Source of the DNA: Marinomonas alcarazii
GTDB lineage: Bacteria > Pseudomonadota > Gammaproteobacteria > Pseudomonadales > Marinomonadaceae
Length of the DNA stretch: 64,000 nt
Reading direction: 5' to 3'
Assembly (NCBI RefSeq): GCF_003208215.1
Contig: NZ_QKLW01000003.1
Coordinates: forward strand, 261,237-325,236
Position numbers and translations under genes: made by a program. Under the pieces are notes generated by a model, which saw only the letters and a program-made list of their open reading frames with translations, did no database searches and had not been told where the DNA came from. Positions 36,432 through 45,612 of this stretch are shown one piece after another. Position 1 is the stretch's first letter. Each line of letters starts with the position of its first letter.

Positions 36432-38963
36432 CCTTAGTGCGCGGTTGGTTTTCGCGGTGGCTTGGGCGCTGAGAGGGTCTTCAGGCCATGGGTGTTTTGG
36501 GTATCTTCCACGCATTTCTTTGCGTACTTCTGGGTAGGCTTCACGCCAAAAGAAAGCCAAATCTTGGGTTACGGCCAGGGGACGCTGTCCCGGCGAAAGC
36601 AGTTCGATACGTACGATTTGGTTGAGAACGGTTGGGCTGTTTGTGTAGCCAAACATCTCTTGCAGTTTAACCCTTAGGGTTGGTTGTTGCTCACAATAAT
36701 CAATGGCATGACTCGCCCCAGATGGCACCGTGATTCTCGCGGGGACTTTTTGATTAAGAAATTGCTGTTGGTTCCAATCTAACCGAGATAACAATATATC
36801 GTTTAACGGGAGCTTATTCATCGCTTGTTGATTGGTTACTTTACCAAGATATGGCCCGAGCCATTCTTCTAGGTCGGCCAATAATGCCTTATCAGAACAG
36901 TCTGACCAGAGGTTTTGTTTGTCGTGCACGAAGGCAAATTGTAGGCGCGCTCGGAGTTGTTCACTGGATTCGTTCCAAGGCAAAACGGACAGACCTTCTT
37001 GGCGAATATAATGACAAACGGCTTGGCTGATGTCTGCTTCTGACGGTTTGTTAAGTTTTTGTTTATCAATACAAAGTTTGCCGATCCAACGCTGTGATTC
37101 ACTTAACAGGCGAGCGTCTTTTTTTGACCAAGCGAGGTGGTTTTTGATGAGGAATAAGTCCGCGAAATTGTCTGTTAGCATAGACAGTTCGATCGGATAG
37201 GCGAGAAAAATACGATCTTCTTCTTGGCCATGATGGCCGCCGATATCCAGCGCGATAAGCCATTCGCTTTGTGCACAAGGATCGAGTGACGATAGGCTCG
37301 CCATTCTTCCATTGGCAAGTTTGTAGCGGGTCTTGTCGTGGTCTTGTCCTGAACGCTGAGCAATGCGATCTGCAAACGCTCGGATCAATAGAAAGGCTGT
37401 GTCTCCTTTATGCTTGCTACAAGACGGTTGCGTGCTGATGCCTTGGCTACGTCTTTGCCATTGCTGTTGAGCCTTCACATAATGTTGTCTTGGGCGCTTG
37501 CTCTGGGCTTGATGATGGCCTGCTAACCAACTCAGTCTATCTGACAAATCGCTGTGATGATTCGCAAAAGGGTCGCCTTCCGACAGAATGGTGCAAATGG
37601 CACTGGCTAAATCACTGTCATCATTTTGTTTTCCATCGAGAAGCAATCGAGCCAGTCTGGGCTCGATACCGAGATGACTCATTTGCTCACCCAGTTGGCT
37701 TAACTCTAAAGACGGTTGTGACGTTTGATTCTGTTTAAGAGCTTGTAGGTTGGTTAGCAAGTCGATCGATTGTTGCCAGTGACTATTCGGTGGCGGCGTA
37801 ATCCAATCTAATTCAAGACGTTCCTGCACGCCCCATTTTGCCAAATCCATCACCAAACTGCTGAGGTCGCTGATCTCTATTTGCGGCTGAGCTTGTGGGG
37901 CAAGCTGATGTTGTTGGCCTTCGCTCCACCAGCGGTAACAAATCCCTTCTTCCGTTCGTCCTGCGCGACCCATGCGTTGGGTTGTTTCCGCTTGGGTTGC
38001 GCGACGAGTATGCAATCGTGTAGTCGCGGTGCTGGCATCAAAGCGCGCTTCTCGGCTTAAGCCGCTGTCGATCACGACTCGGATGCCATCAATGGTCAAA
38101 CTGGTCTGAGCGATGGCGGTCGCCAGTACGATTTTTCGGTTAGGTGCTGTGGTTGGCTCAATCACGGCCTCTTGTTCTTTTAAACTGAGCTCGCCATACA
38201 AAGGCAAGATGCTTAAATGTGGCTCATGGCCTAAACGTTGTTGCAACTGGCTTGCCGCTTGGCGAATTTCTTTTTGACCTGGGAGGAAAACCAACAAACT
38301 GCCCGTTTCTTCATTAAAGGCTTGGCAGGTGAGTTGAACGACTTCATCGGTTACCTGAAAGGTCTTGAGTGCCTTGTTGCTATAACGAACGGTAATCGGA
38401 AAACTACGGCCTTGGCTGGTTAGTGTCAGGCAGCCGAGTCGTGTTTCAAGCGTTTCTGTATCGAGTGTGGCGGACATGACTAACAGCTTAAGCGGGTCTT
38501 CATCGCGATACAGTTCGCGTGCTTGCAAGCATAAAGCAAAGGCTAAATCTGAGTGCAAATTACGTTCGTGAAATTCGTCAAAGATCACTAAAGCAATGTT
38601 ATCTAAACTGGGATCATCGTGCAGCATGCGCGTTAGCACGCCTTCTGTGACGACTAAAATTTGTGTCTGAGCGCTTTCTTTTCCTTCATGGCGAATACGA
38701 TAGCCAACCCGTTTTCCAAGCGGTTCTTGCAAGGTATCGGCAAGGCGTTTTGCGGCCGCTTTGGCTGCCAAGCGCCTTGGTTCCAGCATGATGATTTTTC
38801 GACCTTTGAGCCAAGCTTCATCCATCAAGGCGATTGGCACCACCGTGGTTTTACCTGCACCGGGCGCGGCTTCTAATATCGCTTCATGGTGATGCAATAA
38901 CTGACTTTTTAGCTGTGGAATTAGTTGGTAAATGGGTAGTTCGCTGGACATAAGACGGCTCAT
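36423..38963 (-). CDS. hrpB: ATP-dependent RNA helicase HrpB
   Basis: DEAH-type helicase of 846 residues. Walker A APGAGKTTVVP (about 33), IFDEFHERN (about 128), VMSATLDT (about 162) and the motif VI stretch TQRMGRAGRTEEGICYRWWSE (about 329). The C-terminal third is the HrpB_C domain (SHAIDYCEQQPTLRVKLQEMFG, then RPLAVTQDLAFFW). Length and domain order are standard; its cellular role is poorly defined. An alternative in-frame ATG at 38951 would shorten it by four residues. Confidence 0.93.
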   Translation of the reverse strand: MSRLMSSELPIYQLIPQLKSQLLHHHEAILEAAPGAGKTTVVPIALMDEAWLKGRKIIMLEPRRLAAKAAAKRLADTLQEPLGKRVGYRIRHEGKESAQTQILVVTEGVLTRMLHDDPSLDNIALVIFDEFHERNLHSDLAFALCLQARELYRDEDPLKLLVMSATLDTETLETRLGCLTLTSQGRSFPITVRYSNKALKTFQVTDEVVQLTCQAFNEETGSLLVFLPGQKEIRQAASQLQQRLGHEPHLSILPLYGELSLKEQEAVIEPTTAPNRKIVLATAIAQTSLTIDGIRVVIDSGLSREARFDASTATTRLHTRRATQAETTQRMGRAGRTEEGICYRWWSEGQQHQLAPQAQPQIEISDLSSLVMDLAKWGVQERLELDWITPPPNSHWQQSIDLLTNLQALKQNQTSQPSLELSQLGEQMSHLGIEPRLARLLLDGKQNDDSDLASAICTILSEGDPFANHHSDLSDRLSWLAGHHQAQSKRPRQHYVKAQQQWQRRSQGISTQPSCSKHKGDTAFLLIRAFADRIAQRSGQDHDKTRYKLANGRMASLSSLDPCAQSEWLIALDIGGHHGQEEDRIFLAYPIELSMLTDNFADLFLIKNHLAWSKKDARLLSESQRWIGKLCIDKQKLNKPSEADISQAVCHYIRQEGLSVLPWNESSEQLRARLQFAFVHDKQNLWSDCSDKALLADLEEWLGPYLGKVTNQQAMNKLPLNDILLSRLDWNQQQFLNQKVPARITVPSGASHAIDYCEQQPTLRVKLQEMFGYTNSPTVLNQIVRIELLSPGQRPLAVTQDLAFFWREAYPEVRKEMRGRYPKHPWPEDPLSAQATAKTNRALRSS

Positions 38964-39069
38964 TAATACGCTGCGCTCATGATAACGCTTTTAGACCGTT
39001 AACGCAGTCTCACTTTAGGGATGTCTTAGGGCGTTAGAGAGAAGAAGTGGGATGGGCAATTGCTTGTTG

Positions 39070-39107
39070 CTAAAAGAAGCAAAAGACGAGGCGTTTGCTT
39101 CTTTTAG
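39070..39107 (-). terminator. Perfect 14-bp hairpin after the GntR gene
   Basis: The arms CTAAAAGAAGCAAA (39070-39083) and TTTGCTTCTTTTAG (39094-39107) are exact complements with a 10-base loop, nine bases past the GntR stop. The arms are AT-rich and no T tract follows, so it is a terminator or a 3' stabilising hairpin. Confidence 0.6.
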
Positions 39108-39116
39108 ACCAAAGGG

Positions 39117-39803
39117 CTAAGGCGTGTTTTGTTGGATGTCTGTCACCAGTTTTTCCACTTTGTCATAGCCTTGTTGCATGTGCTCGGAAATGTGATTAAG
39201 CATTGCCGTTAGGTCATCACCGTTTGCCAACTCTACGTAGAGATCATGGGCATTTACATACGGGCCTGCTCGATTGTGAGCTGTTTGGTGTAGTGTAAAG
39301 TAAAGGTGTAGTCGGCCTCTTAGGCGTTGCCAAGTATCTTGCAGTAATTCGTGCCCGCTGTATTTATAGGCAACATTGTGCAGTTCTAACTCTTCAAAAA
39401 TAGCCGCTTCTCTATCGTTGTTTTTTATAGCTTCGGTCAGTTTTTTTAGCTGAGTGGTTAACTCGGCTTTAAAGTTCTCATCTCGTTTTTCCCATACCAA
39501 TTTGAAAGCAAACTGCTCTAGTTCAGTTCGAAACGAGTAGAGTTCTTGTATGGCTTTTACGGTGATTTCTGCAACGTATGTGCCTGTGTAAGGGATGCTT
39601 TCAATTAACCCTTGATCAACGAGTTGACGAATAGCTTCCCTTAGTGGTCCTCGGCTTACACCCAATAAACTGGATAGTTGTGACTCAACCAATTTTGTTC
39701 CGGGTCGTAAGTCACCATTAATGATGGCTTCTCGAAGCTGTTCAACAACATTTGCACGAAGCGTTCGATCTTTATGGATGGGTTTTAGCTTTAGTGTAGA
39801 CAT
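39117..39803 (-). CDS. GntR-family regulator, FCD type
   Basis: A 228-residue transcription factor with an N-terminal winged helix-turn-helix (VVEQLREAIINGDLRPGTKLVESQLSSLLGVSRGPLREAIRQL) and a C-terminal all-helical FCD ligand domain with the metal-site His residues (ELHNVAYKYSGHEL, YVNAHDLYVEL, NHISEHM). I take the start ATG 39803 with AGGAA in front; a longer frame to 39917 would run across the operator palindrome. Divergent from the aminotransferase/proC/TAXI genes, it probably controls them in response to a small acid or amino acid. Confidence 0.9.
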   Translation of the reverse strand: MSTLKLKPIHKDRTLRANVVEQLREAIINGDLRPGTKLVESQLSSLLGVSRGPLREAIRQLVDQGLIESIPYTGTYVAEITVKAIQELYSFRTELEQFAFKLVWEKRDENFKAELTTQLKKLTEAIKNNDREAAIFEELELHNVAYKYSGHELLQDTWQRLRGRLHLYFTLHQTAHNRAGPYVNAHDLYVELANGDDLTAMLNHISEHMQQGYDKVEKLVTDIQQNTP

Positions 39804-39896
39804 AAATTCCTGACTGATAGAGCGATACAGATAACGCACTGCGATGCGGTAAAGATAGCAAAGTCTTTCATCCAGAGAAATAGGATTATCAATTAA

Positions 39897-39920
39897 TGTA
39901 TGATTGTTGACAATCATACA
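39897..39920. promoter_or_regulatory. Perfect 24-bp palindrome, likely GntR operator
   Basis: The 11-base arms TGTATGATTGT (39897-39907) and ACAATCATACA (39910-39920) are exact complements around TG. It is centred between the GntR gene and the divergent aminotransferase and fits the T-GT---AC-A style of FCD GntR operators. It touches the -35 box at 39922. Confidence 0.8.
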
Positions 39921-39921
39921 G

Positions 39922-39950
39922 TTGACAATTTATTTTCAGACTTATATTCT
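39922..39950 (+). promoter_or_regulatory. Promoter of the aminotransferase operon
   Basis: A perfect -35 TTGACA (39922-39927) lies two bases after the palindrome. Possible -10 boxes are TATTCT (39945-39950, 17-base spacer) or TATATT (39943-39948, 15-base spacer). Repressor at the palindrome would block RNA polymerase. Confidence 0.6.
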
Positions 39951-40009
39951 CAAAGCATCATTTTGATCAAAATAAGATCATATTAATTGTCGGTATCTTG
40001 GAGTGAAAT

Positions 40010-40921
40010 ATGTCGTCCCATTCTTTTAGTGCGCATTCAGCAGATGAAGATAGCAGGAATGAGTTAATTAAAATTTATGTAAATGGAGAGCTCTTACCAA
40101 AGCATGAGGCCGTTGTATCTGTATATGACAGCGGCTTTATGTTGGGGGACGGTATTTGGGAAGGTCTGCGTGTCTACAACGGTAAAATTGCCTTTCTCGA
40201 TGATCACCTTGATCGCTTATATGCTTCAGCCAAAGTGCTTGATTTCAAAATCGACCTAACACGTGAAGAAATGGTCAGTGCGTTATACGACACATTAGCA
40301 GCGAACGAAATGACACATGATGCTCATTTACGTTTGATGGTGACTCGTGGCCGTAAAAAGCATCCGTTTCAAGATCCTAGACTAAGTGTTTTTGGTTCAA
40401 CGACCGTGATTATTGCAGAACACAGTAAGCCAAGTGCCGTTGTATTGGAAAACGGCATGACCCTGTTTACTGTTCATGTCGTACGTGGCCAACCTAACAG
40501 CCAAGACCCAAAACTAAACTCACACAGTAAGCTTAATTGTATTACTGCTCTGACTCATGCTCAAAAAGCAGGTGCTGATGAAGCCTTGATGCTTGACCCG
40601 CATGGTTTTGTCGCTACTTGTAACTCCACTAACTTCTTTATTGTTCGCAATGGTGAAGTTTGGACGTCGACTCCTCGCTACTGCATGAATGGTATCACTC
40701 GCCAAAAGGTCATCGATCTATGTGTGCAAAATGACATCCCAGTGTATGAGAAAGATTTTTCTTTATTTGAAGTGTATGGCGCGGATGAAGCATTTGTAAC
40801 CGGTACGTTTGGCGGCCAAACGCCTGTTGTAAAAATCGATGGGCGCGAGATTGGTGATGGTAAACCTGGGCCAATGGTAAGCCGCATTCGTGAGTTATAT
40901 AAAGCACTGGCAACCGCATAA
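40010..40921 (+). CDS. Class IV aminotransferase (D-amino acid or branched-chain type)
   Basis: PLP-dependent fold-type IV transaminase of 303 residues. The PLP lysine is K174 in NSHSKLNCIT. The N-terminal VYDSGFMLGDGIWEGLRVYNGKIAFLDDHLDRL and the substrate-loop pattern DEALMLDPHGFVATCNSTNFFIV match branched-chain/D-alanine aminotransferases. The sequence does not settle which amino acid it uses. It begins the GntR-controlled operon with a GGAG ribosome-binding site and lies 21 bases before the proC-type gene. Confidence 0.88.
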   Translation: MSSHSFSAHSADEDSRNELIKIYVNGELLPKHEAVVSVYDSGFMLGDGIWEGLRVYNGKIAFLDDHLDRLYASAKVLDFKIDLTREEMVSALYDTLAANEMTHDAHLRLMVTRGRKKHPFQDPRLSVFGSTTVIIAEHSKPSAVVLENGMTLFTVHVVRGQPNSQDPKLNSHSKLNCITALTHAQKAGADEALMLDPHGFVATCNSTNFFIVRNGEVWTSTPRYCMNGITRQKVIDLCVQNDIPVYEKDFSLFEVYGADEAFVTGTFGGQTPVVKIDGREIGDGKPGPMVSRIRELYKALATA

Positions 40922-40942
40922 TTAGTCACTGGAGAAGAGGAG

Positions 40943-41764
40943 ATGAGCAGCATAATGAGCGTATCGGATAAGGTGCTAGTTGTTGGTGGTGGACGAATGG
41001 GGTCTGCAATTATTGAAGGATGGTTGCAGCAAGGTACTCCGCCAGATTCTATTTATTTGATCGACAATAATTTGGACACTTTAAAAGCCTATGAGCAAAA
41101 GGGTTTACACACTTTCGAGAGTGTTGATCATGTGCCTCTGGATTTAGAGTTTAGAGTGTTTTTATTGGCACTTAAGCCTCAAATTATTATGCAGCACATT
41201 TCGCAGTTTAATCGCCTCATCTCCCATTCAACATGTTTGGTTTCAGTTGCGGCAGGGGTAATGGTTCAGACTTTATTGTCTATGCTGCCTAATGCAAAGC
41301 ATGTTGTTCGTGTCATGCCTAATACGCCAGCCATGATTGGTAAGGGTGTGATGGTTGGCTTTTCAGAAAGTCGCAGTGAGTTTTCTGGATTAATTGAAGG
41401 CCTATTCTCTTCATTGGGCAAGTTCTATTGGGTGTCAAAAGAAGAAGAAATGCATGCCGTAACGGCGATCAGCGGAAGTGGTCCTGCGTACTTGTTCTAC
41501 TTTGCTCAGTGCTTTATTGAGTCAGCCCAATCTCTGGGGCTTGATGCGGATTTCGCAAAAGCACTAGCGCTAGACACCTTGACTGGTGCGTCTCATCTGA
41601 TTGAAGAAAGTGGTATTGATGTTGAAACCTTACGTCAAAATGTCACAAGCCCAAATGGTACAACACAAGCTGGTTTGGAAGCTTTGATGCGCAATGAAGA
41701 ATTAAAAGAACGTGTGACAGCCTGTTGTGTGGCTGCTCGCCAGCGTAGCGAAGAGCTTGCTTAG
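40943..41764 (+). CDS. proC: Pyrroline-5-carboxylate reductase family protein
   Basis: NAD(P)H-dependent reductase of 273 residues. Rossmann motif VVGGGRMGSAIIEGW at 13-27; VRVMPNTPAMIGKG near 122; the C-terminal AISGSGPAYLFYFAQCFIESA and the TSPNGTTQAGLEAL block are typical of ProC. Normally it makes proline from P5C. Grouping with an aminotransferase and a TAXI uptake system suggests a peripheral copy acting on an imported compound rather than the main biosynthetic enzyme (inference). Confidence 0.85.
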   Translation: MSSIMSVSDKVLVVGGGRMGSAIIEGWLQQGTPPDSIYLIDNNLDTLKAYEQKGLHTFESVDHVPLDLEFRVFLLALKPQIIMQHISQFNRLISHSTCLVSVAAGVMVQTLLSMLPNAKHVVRVMPNTPAMIGKGVMVGFSESRSEFSGLIEGLFSSLGKFYWVSKEEEMHAVTAISGSGPAYLFYFAQCFIESAQSLGLDADFAKALALDTLTGASHLIEESGIDVETLRQNVTSPNGTTQAGLEALMRNEELKERVTACCVAARQRSEELA

Positions 41765-41906
41765 CCAGTGCAGAGTAATGGGAATAATACGGTTACTTTG
41801 ATTCTGTTTTCAGGTTCATCGTGAACATTAGATTAGAAATTGCCTTAAGCAATCAAGAAGAGCATTCGCTCGCTACAATAACACGAAAGAAACGAAGGAA
41901 TATAAA

Positions 41907-42893
41907 ATGAGTAAGTTGATGAATAAGTTAATACACACTACTGCGGCGGTTGTCGTAGCAGGAGGCGTAAGTGCGACATCGAGTTTTGCGGCTGATGTTG
42001 AGCATTTCTCTGTCGGTACTGCGGGACAAACGGGTGTTTATTACGTTGTAGGTCAATCGATTTGTAAAATGGTAAACCGCGATGCCAGAGAGCACAATTT
42101 ACGTTGTTCAGCGCCGTCGACTGGTGGTTCCATTGCCAACTTAAACTCGATCCGATCTGGTGGTTTGAATCTTGGTATCGTGCAGTCAGATTGGCAGTAT
42201 CATTCCTATCATGGCACGTCAAACTTTAAAGATATTGGCCCTTATGAAGATCTACGTGCCGTATTCTCTCTTCACTCTGATATTTTTACATTGGTCGTTA
42301 GAGATGACGCGAACATCCAAACGTTTGAAGATCTAAAAGGCAAGCGTGTTAATATCGGCAACCCAGGTTCCGGTCAACGCGCCACTATGCTGACCTTGAT
42401 GGAGAAGAAAGGCATGAAACTGTCTGACTTCAAACTAGCTGGTGAACTGAAGTCATCTGAACAATCTCAGGCTCTATGTGATAACAAAGTCGACGCGTTT
42501 GTCATGGTAGCCGGCCATCCTGTTGCGAATGTTAAAGAAGCAACCAGCACATGTGCAACTCACATTCTCGATGTAAATGGCGAAGCGGTTGATAGCTTAA
42601 TCAATGAGTTTCCTTATTACAGCTACGCTACCATTCCAGGTGGTATGTATGAAGGCACGCCAAACGATGTTAATACCTACGGCTTGAAAGCGACATTGGT
42701 TACTTCAACGGCTACATCAGAAAAAACGATTTATAACCTAGTAAAAAGCGTGTTTGAGAACTTTGAACGCTTTAAGCGCTTGCATCCAGCCTTTGCTAAT
42801 TTAGACCCTAAAGAAATGATTAGCGCTGGCCTAACTGCTCCGCTTCATGACGGTGCGGTCAAGTATTACAAAGAGCGTGGTTGGATCGAATAA
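41907..42893 (+). CDS. TAXI-family TRAP binding protein
   Basis: Periplasmic receptor of 328 residues with a signal peptide cleaved after SFA (residue 28). Start motif FSVGTAGQTGVYYVVGQSICKM, conserved GSIANLNSIRSGGLNLGIVQSDWQY, and LKGKRVNIGNPGSGQRATML near 145 place it in the TAXI group. Characterised TAXI receptors bind glutamate-like amino acids. It belongs to the preceding aminotransferase/proC genes by strand and spacing (142 bases), and works with the fused permease after it. Confidence 0.9.
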   Translation: MSKLMNKLIHTTAAVVVAGGVSATSSFAADVEHFSVGTAGQTGVYYVVGQSICKMVNRDAREHNLRCSAPSTGGSIANLNSIRSGGLNLGIVQSDWQYHSYHGTSNFKDIGPYEDLRAVFSLHSDIFTLVVRDDANIQTFEDLKGKRVNIGNPGSGQRATMLTLMEKKGMKLSDFKLAGELKSSEQSQALCDNKVDAFVMVAGHPVANVKEATSTCATHILDVNGEAVDSLINEFPYYSYATIPGGMYEGTPNDVNTYGLKATLVTSTATSEKTIYNLVKSVFENFERFKRLHPAFANLDPKEMISAGLTAPLHDGAVKYYKERGWIE

Positions 42894-42919
42894 CCCTAGC
42901 TATCTTGGTATCCATTGTT

Positions 42920-42954
42920 GCCACCGGTGAGATGATCCGGTGGCGTTTTAAGTA
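42920..42954 (+). terminator. Hairpin between TAXI receptor and permease
   Basis: The arms GCCACCGG (42920-42927) and CCGGTGGC (42937-42944) pair perfectly and run into GTTTTAAG. It lies 26 bases past the receptor stop and 29 before the permease start, so it is likely a partial terminator allowing excess receptor. Confidence 0.65.
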
Positions 42955-42972
42955 TTCTCCTGGGGTTGTAAT

Positions 42973-45543
42973 ATGAGTCAATATAAGGAGAGCAGTAGCT
43001 CGACCGATTTAGATGAGCTAGTTTCATCAAATGACATGGGAGGCCGCAAACCAAAAGGCCTTCAGTTAAAAATTATTTTAGTTGTGGCATTTGTTTGGGC
43101 TCTTTTTCAGCTATGGATTGCGTCTCCGTTTCCTTATTTACTCGAAACAGATTTATTGCGTTGGAACAGTAATCAGGCGCGTTCGATTCATTTGTCGTTT
43201 GCGATTTTTCTCGTATTTTTGAGTTTTCCGTTTTGCAGTAAATCGCCCGTCGACAAAATTCCTCTTACGGATTGGTGTATCGCTATTCTCGCCAGTCTCT
43301 GTACTTCTTATTATTTAGTTGAATACGACAGCATTGCTACTCGGGTAGGTGCGCCTATCTTGCAGGATGTTATTGTGGCTAGCATAGGCATCCCTTTGTT
43401 GTTTGAAGCTGCTAGACGAAGCTTAGGCATTACCTTGCCACTGATTGCTGCCATCTTCCTTGTGTACAACTTCTTTGGTAATTACATGCCAGAGATGATT
43501 GCTCATAAAGGTTTTAGCCTCTATGAAGTCGTCAATCACCAATGGATTACGACGGAAGGCGTTTTTGGTATTGCCCTTGGTGTCTCAACAGACTTCGTTT
43601 TCTTGTTTGTGTTGTTCGGTGCTCTGCTTGATAAAGCCGGTGCTGGTAACTACTTTATACAACTTGCCTTCTCTTGCCTTGGTCATTTTCGAGGCGGTCC
43701 AGCCAAAGCCGCTGTAGTGGCATCGGGGTTAACAGGGCTAATTTCAGGCTCTTCTATCGCGAATGTCGTGACAACGGGTACTTTTACTATCCCAATGATG
43801 AAGAAGGTTGGTTTTTCTTCCGAAAAAGCCGGAGCTGTTGAGGTGGCGTCTTCTGTGAATGGGCAGATCATGCCGCCAGTAATGGGTGCCGCTGCATTTC
43901 TGATGGTCGAGTATGTCGGTATTAGTTACTTGGATGTCATTAAGCATGCTTTCTTACCCGCTTTGATCTCTTACATTGGCTTAGTTTATATCGTGCACCT
44001 TGAGGCATTGAAAGCCAATATGCAGGGCTTGCCGCGTAAAAGCTCTGGTGTTGGTTTTGCTCGCAAATTGTCTTCTTTCCTGTTTGGCTTTCTCGCCCTT
44101 TGTGTACTTAGTGTTCTGGTTTATTTCGGGCTGGGCTGGATTAAGCAGCTGGCAGGGGATTCCTCTGTTTATGTGATCTCGATCTTGGTTATCTTGAGTT
44201 ATGTCGGTTTGTTGTATGTTGGTTCGAAAAGCCCAAAATTGAATGACACAACCGATCAAGATTTATCCGAGCTACCGCTGCCAGGCGTGATATTTAGATC
44301 AGGTATCTATTATTTATTACCTGTTATAGTCCTAGTTTGGTGCTTGATGATCGAACGTTTGAGCCCTGGTTTGAGCGCATTTTGGGCGGCATTGCTGACG
44401 ATATTTATGATTCTTACAAAGCCTTATTTAGAGGGTAAGTTTCGCAAAGAAGCCTATGTGAGAATGTCCCGCGGCGCTAAAGACCTGTTCGATGGAATGG
44501 TGTCTGGGGCACGCAATATGGCCAGTATCTCGATCGCTACTGCGACGGCGGGGGTTATCGTAGGGGTAGTGTCTCAGACAAGTGTTGGTGCAGTGCTCGC
44601 CGATGTGGTTGAAGTGTTGTCGTTTGGCAATATTACCCTGATGCTTATTCTTGTGGCCATTCTCTGCATGATCTTGGGAATGGGGCTGCCAACGACAGCC
44701 AACTACATTGTTGTCTCTTCCTTGATGGCGGGCGTTATCGTAGATGTTGGTGCTTCCAATGGCTTAGTTGTGCCTTTAATAGCGGTTCACCTTTTTGTTT
44801 TCTACTTTGGACTGATGGCCGATGTAACACCTCCGGTTGGATTGGCTTCCTTTGCCGCGGCAGCAGTATCTGGCGGAAAGCCAATTGGCACAGGCATTAT
44901 TGCATTTAAATATGCACTAAGAACCGCGCTGTTACCCTTCTTGTTTATCTTTAATTCAGACTTATTGCTGATTAATGTCACTGTGACTCAAGGTGTATTT
45001 ATCTTTGTGATTGCGACTCTTGCCATGCTGATATTTACTGCGGCGATGGAGCGCTATTTCATCGTGAAAAATAAGTGGTGGGAAAGTGCCTTACTGTTGC
45101 TCATCGCATTCAGTATTTTCCGTCCAGGTTTTTGGATCGATAAAGTTGTTGAGCCTTATCAATATGTTGCGATGTCTGAGTTTCTAGAGCAAAACCAGAC
45201 AGTCAATAGTGGCACACCGCTGCGTATTCATGTGAGTGAAGAAGGCTATTCTGGAGAACCTGAACGTTCAACGCACATGTTAATTGCCCGTGAATCTGGT
45301 GATGCGAAGGTGATTCTTGAACATGCTGGTTTGAATTTATACATCGCTGACAGTGTTGTCGAAGTGGACAGTGTGGGGATTGGTAGTGACGCATACGCCG
45401 CAGGTTTTGAGGCTTTCCAAGTGCTTAAAGGCGTTGATGTCTCTAATGATCAGCCATCGAATTTCTTTGTGTATATTCCGAGTTTAGCTTTGCTTGCAGG
45501 TATTGTTTTACTGCAAAGGCAGCGCAAAGCGAAAAAAGTTTAG
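42973..45543 (+). CDS. TRAP fused permease (DctQM) with DUF3394
   Basis: An 856-residue membrane protein joining the small and large TRAP subunits. The small part occupies about 30-190; the large part carries GALLDKAGAGNYFIQLAF near 216, GLISGSSIANVVTTGTFTIPMMKKVG near 255, and VTPPVGLASFAAAAVSGGKP near 618. Beyond the last permease helix, residues about 715-850 form a periplasmic DUF3394 region and a final helix. This is the usual architecture for TAXI partners. Confidence 0.92.
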   Translation: MSQYKESSSSTDLDELVSSNDMGGRKPKGLQLKIILVVAFVWALFQLWIASPFPYLLETDLLRWNSNQARSIHLSFAIFLVFLSFPFCSKSPVDKIPLTDWCIAILASLCTSYYLVEYDSIATRVGAPILQDVIVASIGIPLLFEAARRSLGITLPLIAAIFLVYNFFGNYMPEMIAHKGFSLYEVVNHQWITTEGVFGIALGVSTDFVFLFVLFGALLDKAGAGNYFIQLAFSCLGHFRGGPAKAAVVASGLTGLISGSSIANVVTTGTFTIPMMKKVGFSSEKAGAVEVASSVNGQIMPPVMGAAAFLMVEYVGISYLDVIKHAFLPALISYIGLVYIVHLEALKANMQGLPRKSSGVGFARKLSSFLFGFLALCVLSVLVYFGLGWIKQLAGDSSVYVISILVILSYVGLLYVGSKSPKLNDTTDQDLSELPLPGVIFRSGIYYLLPVIVLVWCLMIERLSPGLSAFWAALLTIFMILTKPYLEGKFRKEAYVRMSRGAKDLFDGMVSGARNMASISIATATAGVIVGVVSQTSVGAVLADVVEVLSFGNITLMLILVAILCMILGMGLPTTANYIVVSSLMAGVIVDVGASNGLVVPLIAVHLFVFYFGLMADVTPPVGLASFAAAAVSGGKPIGTGIIAFKYALRTALLPFLFIFNSDLLLINVTVTQGVFIFVIATLAMLIFTAAMERYFIVKNKWWESALLLLIAFSIFRPGFWIDKVVEPYQYVAMSEFLEQNQTVNSGTPLRIHVSEEGYSGEPERSTHMLIARESGDAKVILEHAGLNLYIADSVVEVDSVGIGSDAYAAGFEAFQVLKGVDVSNDQPSNFFVYIPSLALLAGIVLLQRQRKAKKV

Positions 45544-45564
45544 CCGCCTCCCTTTTTGGCTTTG

Positions 45565-45589
45565 GGCAACAGTAATGTTGCCTTTTTTT
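45565..45589 (+). terminator. Terminator of the TAXI-TRAP operon
   Basis: GGCAAC (45565-45570) pairs with GTTGCC (45577-45582) around AGTAAT, followed by seven T, between the permease and the SulP gene. Confidence 0.9.
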
Positions 45590-45612
45590 ATTCTAGTAAA
45601 GTATAGAGTCTT

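Noticed and set aside
39804-39917. Longer GntR start (38 extra residues)
   Set aside because: The extension crosses the operator palindrome and lacks a ribosome-binding site; ATG 39803 has AGGAA.
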